Shown piece after piece: positions 11,513-23,500 of a stretch of DNA of 64,000 nucleotides. The stretch comes from Cinnamomum chago (taxonomy: Eukaryota > Streptophyta > Magnoliopsida > Laurales > Lauraceae), in contig CP142451.1 of NCBI GenBank assembly GCA_038049695.1, positions 67,709,501-67,773,500 on the forward strand. Reading direction: 5' to 3'. The stretch's first letter is position 1, and every line of letters begins with the position of its first letter. The notes below the pieces were generated by a model. The model saw only the letters and a list, made by a program, of their open reading frames with translations. It ran no database searches and was not told the DNA's origin. The translations under genes were made by a program, and so were the position numbers.

Positions 11513-14500
11513 CTGCAAACGGGAAAAAAAAATTTAGATGAGACAAATCAACATCATCATCATAGCATTCATCAAAGAGATGAGATCTTTGATGAATGCT
11601 AGATCAATAGTAAATGGCTAAAAGAAAAAAGGTGGTCAAAAAAGAAAAATGTTGGTGTGGAAGCCTGGGAGGGTAATGCTGTTGAAAGACAAATGTTAAA
11701 TGTGACTTGTGGAAATGGTCTAGTTGTAGGGTACGGTAAAGCCTAGTCATTTTTCTCCCATCTTCTAAGGCAAGAGAAATTCTATATGCACCCACCTATT
11801 CTCCTGAATACACCCACTTGCTGACCTCACCACACCCATTCTAATTTTGGCTTGATTTTGCTGAGCACACCCACCATAATCCCCAGATTGCCCATCCAAC
11901 CTCACCGTTCGTTCCCTGTTCCATTTCCTGAACATTCCCTCGTTTGCATTTTTTAAATTTGTGGCCATTCGGAGTCGTCCCACTTCATAGCTCTCAAAGC
12001 CTCGTGGACAGTTGGTGAGCTGCGCTCCTTCTTCTTCGTCATCTTCATCAGGACAGTGAAACAGGTGAGAGCCCTTCTTCTTCTTCATAGGTTTATCATT
12101 TTCACAAATTTGTTTAGGTTGTAATTTATGCATTAGAGAGTATAGTTGTGAGACCTTTGCAACAAATAGGGAAGAATTTGGTGTGAAAAGAATAGTTTCG
12201 AACTCCAGTTTTTCATTTTTGAAAACATTTGTTCGCGATCTGCTCGGCAGTCCAGAGACGTGCAGGGATTTTCTGCACGGCAATTGTAAACCGTGCAGAA
12301 TATATATGCACGGCCTATATAAGCTGTGCACATATAATTTGCACGGTTTCATATTACCGTGCAAACAGAGGTTGTACGGTTACATTGAGCTGTGCAAACA
12401 GAACTGGCACGGTTCCATTTCGCTGTGCAGAATAATGTTGCACTGTCTATTTAAACCGAGCAGTACAAAAAAATATGATATCCTCTTTTATTGGTTTTCT
12501 TTTTTAACAGATTGGAAGAAATGCCGAGAAGACCAGCTCGCCGTATTGGTGGAAGCTCACAGATGACAGGGGGACGGGCCAGTTCTTCTAGCGAGCCATC
12601 GAGAGTTCGGACGAAGATCGGTGTCTCAAGATCGCGTTCCCGAGGTGTGCATGCGAGTTCTTCGACTGCCGGCCGTCAACGGCCAACGACGTCTGAACGA
12701 AGACGAAAACTGCAACAGGATCCACTCCCGGAGCAGGTTGAGGAGCATGTTGACAGTTCTTCAGAGGATGATTCCTCAGAGGAGGAGGCACAGCCGTCCA
12801 GTCCCCGTGCATCGGCACCAGGAGAAGAGCATGGTGACAGTTCTTCAGAGGATGATTCCTCTGAGGAGGAGGCACAGCTGTCCAGTCTCCCTGCAGCGGC
12901 ACCAGGGGAGGATGATTCCCATTTCGAGGAGGGACAACCATCCAGTCCTCCTGCTGCGGCGGCAAGGGAGGGTCCTATCCCCGGCGGTCCGGCCGACCTA
13001 TCTGTCCTTATGAGTTTTAGGACACACGTAGCCTTGTCCATATGGGACGGGGAGGTACAATTGCCTTTTTAATGTTTTAATTAATCGTTTTTCAAATAAG
13101 ATGTGTTGAAGTCTATAATAACAGATATTAATGAAGATTTATACTTGTAATGTGCAGGAACGTGAGGCACTCAAGTGTATCAATCACTGGCGAGGGCTGA
13201 AGGATTGGTACATACCTTTGCCCGGGGATGGGGGCCGATATCCATGTTCCTCGGTTTTATGCTATTATAGAAGAGTCTGGATTGGCAGATTTGAAGCGTT
13301 TTTCTTACCGATATATCTCCAGCCCTCTGGTATCCAGCTTTGTAGAGAGGTGGCAGCCCGAGACAAATACATTCCACATGTCATTTGGTGAGATGACGAT
13401 CACCTTAGATGATGTGGGTACTCTCCTCGGCATCCCAGTAACGGGACTGCCTGTCCACGCATCGACTAGTATGGGATTTACTGATCAAGTAGATTTACTT
13501 GAGCGTGGACTGGGCGTGGATAGGGCATCTGCGTCAGCTGAGTTGAGAGTAGCTCGTGGTGGGGTAGTGAGGATGACCTGGATCAAAAGTGTGTGCGGCG
13601 AGGTGAGTCCTGCGTCGTCTGTTGAGCAGGTAGAGTGTGCAGCTAGAGGCTATCTTCTGTATTTGTTAGGCTGCACACTCTTCTCTGATAAGTCAGCCAC
13701 TCGAGTCCCCATTGCCTACCTACATTTACTGATGGACTTGCCACGGGTCCGTCGTTATGCATGGGGGGCTGCCGCACTTGCATATCTTTATCGCCAATTG
13801 GGGACCGCCACGAGGGCAGACGTGCGACAGATTGCTGGATATCTGACACTGCTCACGGTAATACATATACATATACATGTTCCATTGTAATTGATCCTTT
13901 AAATTGTATAATTAATAATTGATATCTTTTGCAGTCTTGGGTGTACGAGCACTTCCCATTTACCCGTCCTCCTGCGCAGTGGGGATATACCGCTTGTATG
14001 CCTCAAGCGAGCCGCTGGAATGCTGGACAGGATTCTGGGATTGCGAGGGAGAATATAAAACTGTTGCGTGAGAGGCTGGATGACCTACATCCGAGTCAGG
14101 TGAGCACCCAAATGTTTGTTTACATCAAATGGAGAGTACACATAATTAATCGCTGTCAAGATTGACCGACTCCTGCGTTGCGACACTGTTTCCAATCAAT
14201 TCTCTGAATTGCTCGATGCTCTTTGCATATGGGATTTGCCATCCGTCTGCTTCAGGATGGTGGTGTCTATGCCAATTTGTAGCAATGGGAGGCATGGGTG
14301 ATTCGGGTTTCATGAAGACCTGAACAAAATGGTTTCCATTGACGAAACCAACCGCGAGCACTTTGTGAGAACTTGATGGAATCGGGTATGATCTCAAAGG
14401 CAGGAAAGTAAGGCACTGCTGCAGTGAAAGAAGGACCAATACAACGTTATAATATGAAGATATTAAGTGACCCATGTCCGGCATTGTCATCCATCGATCA

Positions 14501-17500
14501 ACTGAAGGATTGCTTTCAAAGTAACACAATGCGTAATACAGCTCCCCAACCCTGTCCTCTCCTCCATAGACCAGTGCATAATAATTTTGATACCTCTGCA
14601 ATTCATTGCTCAAATCCATTCTAACCTGCATCCATTTATCCTCGCCCATTCCTAGGAGACCAGCTATCGCTCTGAATCCACAGTTACCATCAGCTGCAAC
14701 ATCCTTAATAGTGTGGATATAGGGGCCCAAAGACTGAGGAAGCAAATGCAGAAACGTACATGACCGAGTGCGACGGACAGTCATTTTCTCCTTATTCTTC
14801 GTTGCAACTGTATTGCTTAATCTACCTGGAACGCTATCTTTTATCGACAGTGCGTATTCAAAATTAGATGGTTCCCGACGCGTAGATCTATCCAACTTCT
14901 TTCTTTTCGATGATGACCGACCGCGGGTATTCAATTTTACGTCTGGTTCGATAAGAGAAGTAGATGAAGGACAACCGAGTTCTCTAAGTTTTCTTAAAAT
15001 TTGTATTTTACCCTTCTGATCACTACTTTGAAATCTCTTACTGATCAACTCGAACTCTGAAGTTGTGGTCAACTCAAGGGCTTCGTTCACCATAGTGGCT
15101 TCTAAATTAAGCTTCCGCCAATAGTGGTGGACACTACTCAGTGGTATATGAGAACCTTCCCTTACGTACTCGGCAATTTCATGTGCACATGGCAAACCAT
15201 GAGTCCGTCGGATTACGCACCCACATGATGTAGAATCTGGACCAATATCACTAGCCCTTAACGACTCATTTAACACTATATCCAAAGCATTCCTTGATAG
15301 AAATCCTCTCAATTCACGAAACAGTGCCGGTTTGAACTTATGTTGCACGGTGTTCAAACTCTTTTCAAAAGAAGCCTTTATTTCTGTAAAAATCAACTCT
15401 AGCAAGGCATGTATAACCTGCCAGGACGAATCAAAGCTACAGCTCGATGTGCCTAGGTGTCTCTTTAATTTTGCATGTGCACTCTCAGCTCTGTTAGTAG
15501 TGACGTTCCCAAAGTGCATATGCCGATCCGTCCATGTAGCCACAAATTGCTCCTTATGCTTATTCAACCATGAGGTCTTCACATAATCAACAACATGTGG
15601 ATACCCGCAGTAATTCCGTTCCAAAGCACTTAGCATTTGCGTGTAGTCGCTTTCAGTTGGAGAGACTACCAACGTGTTCCAACAAGAGATAAATGCAACC
15701 CATCTGTCGTTGGTCTAAAAACACTTCTTGCAATTTGCCAAGATGTTCCTAGAAATATGCCACCTGCATAATAAGTTTGCTGCATTCGGAAAAATAACAT
15801 TTATTGCATTCATCAGCGCTAACTCTTTGTCTGTGACAATCACACGGGTCGTGATGCATCCATCCATTAATTCCTTAAGCCTCTCCAAAGCCCATCTATA
15901 ATTGGCCTCCCTCTCTGATTCAAGGTACACAAAAGCAACGGAGAACGTCAATTGAGTAGATGTGACACCAACAATCTTAAGCAAGGGAAGTCGATATCTA
16001 TTAGTCTTGTATGTGGAATCCATTATCAAAACTTCTGGAAATGCACGTAATAACTGAATAGATGATGTATGTGCCCAGAATTGGTTCATGATAACATCTG
16101 TAGCATCGTTGCTAGTGTGATACTCAATGTAGTTGTTCTCTTCCAAATGCCTCATGAGTTGCTGTATTTGTGATCGACCGGCCATCTCTGTCACCCTAAA
16201 CTTCTGGCGAGCATTGTAGATACTCTTAATTGTAGTGGTGTTGTGTACATCCCTTTCCTGCAATGTTCGAAGGATGTTCATCGGTTTCACCAAACTATTA
16301 GACATATCAATCAAAACGTTGATTTTTTCCACAGAAAGCCTCCCAGCAAACGAGTGCCCCTCTAGATGCTGTGCGTTTGGATGATTGTGCACCCCACAAA
16401 CCACTGTTAACATCCAATTGTCGCCAGTTGCCAACTTTCGACCCTTCAAAGCAAAAGGGCAACTACACTTCTTCGTTCCCGTTGCCTTCTTAGGATTTCT
16501 CTTCTCGAATACCTTCGATGGACTCCTGTAACTACCACTTCTCTCACAAGAAAAAACGACTCTCGGCTTCCGTCCATCTCCACCAGCATCCGAAGTCTTG
16601 ATTACAATTACCAAGCCATGTTTCTTTCCAACATCCCTTGTCCATTGGATTAGGCCCTCTCGACTTCTGAATATCATGTCAGTGGTGAAGACATTTGTAA
16701 AATCCAAAAGGCACTCACTGGCACCGGTTGATTCAACCTCCTGCAAATCACAAAATTTTAGATTAGCACTGCACACTCATTTATTAATTTTGCACGGTTT
16801 ATATAGGCGGTGCAAAATTATTCTGCACGGTTTATATAGGCGGTGCAAAATTATATTGCACGGTATATATAGGCAGTTCAGAATAATTTTGCACTTTATA
16901 TATAGGCCGTGCAGAATAATTTTGCACGGTATATATACGCCGTGTATAATAATTTTGTACGGTATATAGAATGCCGTGCAGGACGCGAGAAAACAAAAAA
17001 AAAAACGAACGAAATGAAGTCAAAATGTATATACCTCATTTTCGTAGATCGTCAACTGCTTGTCCATATTGCAAATGCCTACTTTAAATACACAATGTGG
17101 TGTAGGGATAATTGTACTTCCAAGTTCGTTCAATAAATGGAGGAGACTTGATGATATATTAAAAAGAGTTAGAAGAAATGATGATGAAGGAGATGAAAAT
17201 CAATGAGGAAGAAGGAGTGCAGAGGTGCAGTGAGAAGGGAATGGATAAAGGGATAGGAAGAGGAGAAGAAGAAGAAGAAGAAGAAGTAGAAGAAGAAGAG
17301 ACTGGAGACTCTGCTGGTGAACCAAAGGAGGAAGACAGATGTTGATGGTAAGGGCAATTTCGTCCTTTCACCCGAGGGCATTTTAGTAATTAAAAAAATA
17401 TTTAAGTTGTGGGTGTATTCATCACTTCCAGTGGGTGCGAATAGAATTTCTCCTAAGGCAAATAGATTTCATTTGTGATCTTAAAATATATGGTTGGTCA

Positions 17501-20500
17501 TGGACACCCAAAAATGGAGTGTTAGGCAGGGACAGTTACAAGCACCCCAACAACCTCCTGCATAAAGGCAAAAAGAGGGTTACAGTACCACCTGGCCTTC
17601 AGCTGGAGTGGTATATATGCTCAGCCCTTTCACGAGGCTGGGCAGAAGTTCAGACCCCCACTATTGTTAAGATGGGAGATTCAATGAAGGCAACACAATA
17701 CTCTCAAGGAATCAACAGCATGGTACTCAGGCATGTGCACTCAAGAGTAGCATAGGATGGTCAGTAGGATGGACTGGCTTCAGACTTGTCTCAACCAGCA
17801 GTGTCAATTTTGGTCTGGAACCGATGAGTACATGTTCAGTTTTAAATTAGAATGTTAAAAAGGTATTTTAGAAATGATGAATCAGCATTTGCTGTAACTA
17901 ACTGCAAACTAGTGATGTGGGTTCAACTCCTGTCGTCTACTTCATATTGATTGTTATGATACATGCAGAATTGATTTCAATGTCCTTAAAATCTTTCTAC
18001 CACATACAATCTGATTATTTTTTTATTTTTTTCTGAAAGCATCTATGTAAGAATGTGAAAGAGCTCTTCCACAAAAAGAAAAAAGAAAAAATAAAAAAAT
18101 AAGAATGTGAAAGAGATTGGAACAAAAAACATCCACTGTCTAAAGGATACAAAAGAGCTCTTCAAAACCTTTTGGCTTTAGGTTTAAACCCTGTTGGACT
18201 CAATTTATTTCCATCTATTTTTATAGGTTACTATGCCAAGAAACATATTTTGGATGATTCAAATCAGAAACATTTCTCACCCATTCATCTTGTACTATGA
18301 GTGATCAATTTCTTTATGTTTGCTTGTGAAGTAGAAACAATTTGTATCTGTGGTCACCCAAAAGGGAAGGAGAAAAGAATCGAGGGTTTGAGTACTGTTG
18401 ATGAGTGCTAAAATCTAGATGGGGTCTGAAAATGCATGTCGATCCTAGGCAGAAAAGCAAATGGGTTGGTACATCTCACCGCATATACCATGTAAAGGTC
18501 TTTAACCTGAAACAGGGCCCACTTGCCAGGGGCATTTGCATGAGGAACAAGACTTTCAATGACCTTGCCTTCCTCTATCAAGTTGCTCACGATGGGACAA
18601 AATGCAACCAATTATAAGATTCTCCCAAACAGAGTACTGTTCAGCCAAATTTGGCCCAACTGCCTTCTTTCAGGCATTTGATGATTGGTTTGCCAACAAG
18701 TTGAAGTTGAAGAGAAGGGGCATGGGCGTCCAAGGTGGACACTACCTATCCAACAGTGCACCCAATTCAAAGGTGAGCGTCTGCTTCCAGTGAATCAAAG
18801 GGCTGAACTGGATGATTTTGCCATGCCTATAATCAAGGCTATATCCAGACTACAGGAACATTAAAATTTGTAAGAAATTACTTTTTCATAACGAGTGATA
18901 ACATCTGTTTCATTCCAACAATATGTTAGACTGTTTGAAAGACATGCCCCTTCTTAGTGACTGTAACAGGTAGTGATATAGAGATTGAGATCCCAAAGCT
19001 TTTGTAATTTCAAGTAGGAGAGCCATACTCTATAATGGAAATTGCCAAATGACAATATAGATCACAGATCTTTCATGGAGCAAGGCAAAATCAGGCATGT
19101 TATGGATTCATAGACTTACTGTTTGAAATATGAGTCACGTTCGTAGTTAGTGAAATAGAGATTGAAATCCCAAAGCCTTAATCGGACAGCCGTTGGTTAC
19201 CGTGAAACTAGCAACTAGAGAATATGGTCCATGTGATCTTTTGATATGTGGAGAGCATGAACCTAAGCACGCATCTCATGGGATGATTAGAATGCAGAAT
19301 GCAGAATGAAGAATGCATATGCATGCATGCACGAGCACATATATACTCTCACTGGTGGCAAGTGATGGGACCTCACAATTGACTGTGTGGGTCACCAAAC
19401 CTCAACAAGTACGAGTCCACAAATGAAAAAAACCAGTTGAGGAAGAAGCTTCTGCCAACATACCTTCTCTAATGCCAGAGCAAGTTTTGAGAGAGTAGAA
19501 TATATGCTGTGTGGAGTCAGCAGAATCTGTTCAAATGACAAGCAACAATCAGATAAAGCACAAGACAAGCTGTCAGATAAAGCACAAGACAAGCTTGCTC
19601 TTTAAACATGAGAATTAGGAAAAAAAGATAGAAAATCATAAGATTCAGATCTTTGAAAAGAACCCTAAAAACTAAAAATTAAATGGAATGACAGCTTAAA
19701 AGCCTAAAATGCATCAACATGCAATAGCTGATCAGAGGTTTGGAACTCACGGTTGTTCCTTGGTTCTTAGTTGTTCGGCCTCATTTAGCATTGATAGTTA
19801 CTCTTGGTTAGACTATTCTGCTTTTATGTACTTATATATTTTACCTCATCCTCGAGCACTTGCTTGTTTGGCCTCCCTCAGCTCAAGTTTCAATTCAGTT
19901 GTGTCTCCTCTGGCTATCATTCATTTATCTATGTATTCACTGATCAATTACTCCTACAACCAATCCTTTTTTTTTTTTTTTTTTGGCCCAATATATGTTT
20001 CGTATGATGCACGGATAGTTAAAAATGGGTAACGTATTGTGTCGTATTATGATACTTCACTTTTTATGTGTAAAATCCATGTATCTACCGTGCCCAAGGC
20101 GTGTCCTTGATGTATCACTTTCATATCGGAGCATCGTAGTATGTTTCTATATTGAATGGCTAAGGATCAAAGAATCTACAAGTCATCTACTTATTTATTG
20201 GAGCTATGTCTGCTCTTTTTGTTAATATTTTCAATGTTACCTCAATTCTTGGTCACCTCCTTTTTTTTATCTCTCAATCATTGGGGGTTCGACACTTCAT
20301 GAGAATTGGCTAAATTATTTTTGGATCAATTAGCATAGGCTAGAACTTGTGGAGATTGATATGCACCTGAACTATCACGGAAAGCTTGGAACAAAAGAAA
20401 TAGAACTACTTTACAAGGGAAGGATTCTTCTATGAGATGAAATTTTAGCTTTTGGAGTGGGGACTAAGGCAACAAAAAGTTTCAAGCATCCCTATGTCGG

Positions 20501-23500
20501 AGTGGATTGGGGAACCCTCCGCGGAGAGGTTTCTAGCTCAATCTTGATGGAAGCTTGTAAAAGAACCCAAATGTGTCCAGAATGAAAGAAACCATAAAAG
20601 CGAGAAATGGGAAACAATCGATAATCTAGGACAATTGGGAAATTGGAATTGGGGATCGAAATGGGGGCTGAAATGATACCCAACAAAGGCTGGGCTAAAA
20701 TCTTCAAGTTGAAATTTCATCTGCTGGTTTCTTGGAGGCTCAAGGAATGTAGTCTCTTGGATGAGTGGTGCAACATATACATGGCATTTCATTCAGGGCA
20801 TGTTCGGAAAAAAGGGACGGTTTTCTGTAGAAAACTCATTTTTCCTGTTTTTGGTGTAGCAAAATCCGTATAAACGCTTTTCCACCACATCAGCAAATTT
20901 CTTGAAGAGCTTGAAAATGGAATTCCTGGTGGGGGGGTGTTGGGGGTTGGTTGTATCAGATTTCTATTTCTGTGGTAAACTAGAGCCCCATATAAAAACC
21001 CCTTGGGAAATTCTATTCGCACCCACTGGAAGTGATGAATACACCTACAACTTAAATATTTTTTAATTACTAAAATTCCCTCGGGTGAAAGGACGAAATT
21101 GCCCTTACCATCAACATCCGTCTTCCTCCTTTGGTTCACCAGCAGCAGTGGGTCTCCAGTCTCTTCTTCTTCTTCTTCTTCTCCTCCTCCTCCTCCTCCT
21201 ATCCCTTTATCCATTCCCTTCTCACTGCACCTCTGCACTCCTTCTTCCTCATTGATTTTCATCTCCTTCATCATCATTTTTTCTAACTCTTTATAATATA
21301 TCATCAAGTCTCCTCCATTTATTGAATGAACTTGGAAGTACAATTATCCCTACACCACATTGTGTATTTAAAGTAGGCATTTGCAATATGGACAAGCAGT
21401 TGACGATCTACGAAAATGAGGTATATACATTTTGACTTCATTTCGTTCGTTTTTTTTTGTTTTCTCGCGTCCTGCACGGCATTCTTTAAGACGTGCAAAA
21501 TTATATTGCACGGCCTATATATACTGTGCAAAATTATTCTGCACGACCTATATATACCGTGCAATATAATTTTGCACCGCCTATCTTAACCGTGCAGAAT
21601 AATTTTGCACCGCCTATATAAACCGTGCAAAATTAATAAATGAGTGTGCAGTGCTAATCTAAAAATTTGTGATATATTTACAGGAGGTTGAATCAACCGG
21701 TGCCAGTGAGTGCCTTTTGGATTTTACAAATGTCTTCTGACTTGATATTCAGAAGTCGAGAGGGCCTAATCCAATGGATAAGGGATGTTGGAAAGAAACA
21801 TGGTTTGGTAATTGTAATCAAGACTTCGGATGCTGGTAGAGATGGATGGAAGCCGAGAGTCGTTTTTTCTTGTGAGAGAAGTGGTAGTTACAGGAGTCCA
21901 TCGAAGGTATTTGATAAGAGAAATCCTAAGAAGGCAACAGGAACGAAGAAGTGTAGCTGCCCTTTTGCTTTGAAGGGTCGAAAGTTAGCAACTGACGACG
22001 ATTGGATGTTAACAGTGGTTTGTGGGGTGCACAATCATCCAAACGCACATTATCTAGAGGGGCACTCGTTTGCTGGGAGGCTTTCTGTGGAAAAAATCAA
22101 CGTTTTGATTGATATGTCTAAGAGTTTGGTGAAACCGAGGAACATCCTTCGAACATTGCAAGAAAGGGATGTGCACAACACCACTACAATTAAGAGTATC
22201 TACAATGCTCGCCAGAAGTTTAGGGTGACAGAGATGGCCGGTCGATCACAAATACAGCAACTCATGAGGCATTTGGAAGAGAACAACTACATTGAGTATC
22301 ACACTAGCAACGATGCTACAGATGTTATCATGAACCTATTCTGGACACATCCATCATCTATTCAGTTATTACGTGCATTTCCAGAAGTTTTGATAATGGA
22401 TTCCACATACAAGACTAATAGATATCGACTTCCCTTGCTTAAGATTGTTGGTGTCACATCTACTCAATTGACGTTCTCCGTTGCTTTTGTGTACCTTGAA
22501 TCAGAGAGGGAGGCCAATTATAGATGGGCTTTGGAGAGGCTTAAGGAATTAATGGATGGATGCATCACGACCCATGTGATTGTCACAGACAAAGAGTTAG
22601 CGCTGATGAATGCAATAAATGTTATTTTTCCGAATGCAGCAAACTTATTATGCAGGTGGCATATTTCTAGGAACATCTTGGCAAATTGCAAGAAGTGTTT
22701 TGAGACCAACGACAGATGAGTTGCATTTATCTCTTGTTGGAACACGTTGGTAGTCTCTCCAACTGAAAGCGACTACACGCAAATGCTAAGTGCTTTGGAA
22801 CGGAATTACTGCGGGTATCCACATGCTGTTGATTATGTGAAGACCTCATGGTTGAATAAGCATAAGGAGCAATTTGTGGCTACATGGACGGATCGGCATA
22901 TGCACTTTGGGAACGTCACTACTAACAGAGCTGAGAGTGCACATGCAAAATTAAAGAGACACCTAGGCACATCGAGCTGTAGCTTTGATTCGTCCTGGCA
23001 GGTTATACATGCCTTGCTAGAGTTGATTTTTACAGAAATAAAGGCTTCTTTTGAAAAGAGTTTGAACACCGTGCAACATAAGTTCAAACCGGCACTGTTT
23101 CGTGAATTGAGAGGATTTCTATCAAGGAATGCTTTGGATATAGTGTTAAATGAGTCGTTAAGGGCTAGTGATATTGGTCCAGATTCTACATCATGTGGGT
23201 GCGTAATCCGACGGACTCATGGTTTGCCATGTGCACATGAAATTGCCGAGTACATAAGGGAAGGTTCTCATATACCACTGAGTAGTGTCCACCACTATTG
23301 GCGGAAGCTTAATTTAGAAGCCACTATGGTGAACGAAGCCCTTGAGTTGACCACAACTTCAGAGTTCGAGTTGATCAGTAAGAGATTTCAAAGTAGTGAT
23401 TAGAAGGGTAAAATACAAATTTTAAGAAAACTTAGAGAACTCGGTTGTCCTTCATCTACTTCTCTTATCGAACCAGACGTAAAATTGAATACCCGCGGTC

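Larger units (their letters stand above)
11774..17452 (-). mobile_element. MULE-A, Mutator-like transposon with PMD gene
   Basis: The element has imperfect terminal inverted repeats (both read gagaaattctat inward, followed by gcacccac and a second gaatacacccac block), a perfect 9-bp target duplication, a MULE transposase on the minus strand and a plant mobile domain gene on the plus strand. The two genes converge. It is near-identical to MULE-B (21005-32313, opposite orientation) but lacks about 1.28 kb: the last two PMD exons and the third hairpin array. Orientation is given by the transposase. It lies in PP4R2 intron 6. Confidence 0.95.
11513..19463 (-). other. PP4R2 intron 6 with MULE-A
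   Basis: The intron is 7951 bp, of which 5679 bp is MULE-A (11774-17452). The remaining part, 17462-19463, has no recognised gene; the ORFs around 18405-18790 match nothing I know and have stops on both sides. Confidence 0.75.

Noticed and set aside
11765..12435. Several overlapping ORFs rich in Cys, His and Leu on both strands of the hairpin arrays
   Set aside because: They are read-through of the inverted repeats themselves; the periodic palindromes give similar peptides in several frames. The same happens at 16598-17023, 21319-21564, 24403-24627 and 27192-27495.
12241..12462. CRISPR-like array (regular palindromic repeats and spacers)
   Set aside because: The context is a plant transposon, spacers are only 9 bp, repeats vary in sequence and there are no cas genes. 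Kept as a transposon hairpin array instead.
12588..13041. Antisense and alternative-frame ORFs over PMD exon 1
   Set aside because: The exon is repetitive and GC-rich, so all frames stay open. The frame with the start codon at 12521 and correct splice phase was chosen.
18405..18793. ORFs on both strands in PP4R2 intron 6
   Set aside because: They read like protein in places but match no family I recognise, lack splice-site support and have stops close by.
20789..21343. 184-codon minus-strand ORF at the MULE-B left end
   Set aside because: It runs across the target duplication, terminal repeat and a microsatellite, so it cannot be one ancestral gene.
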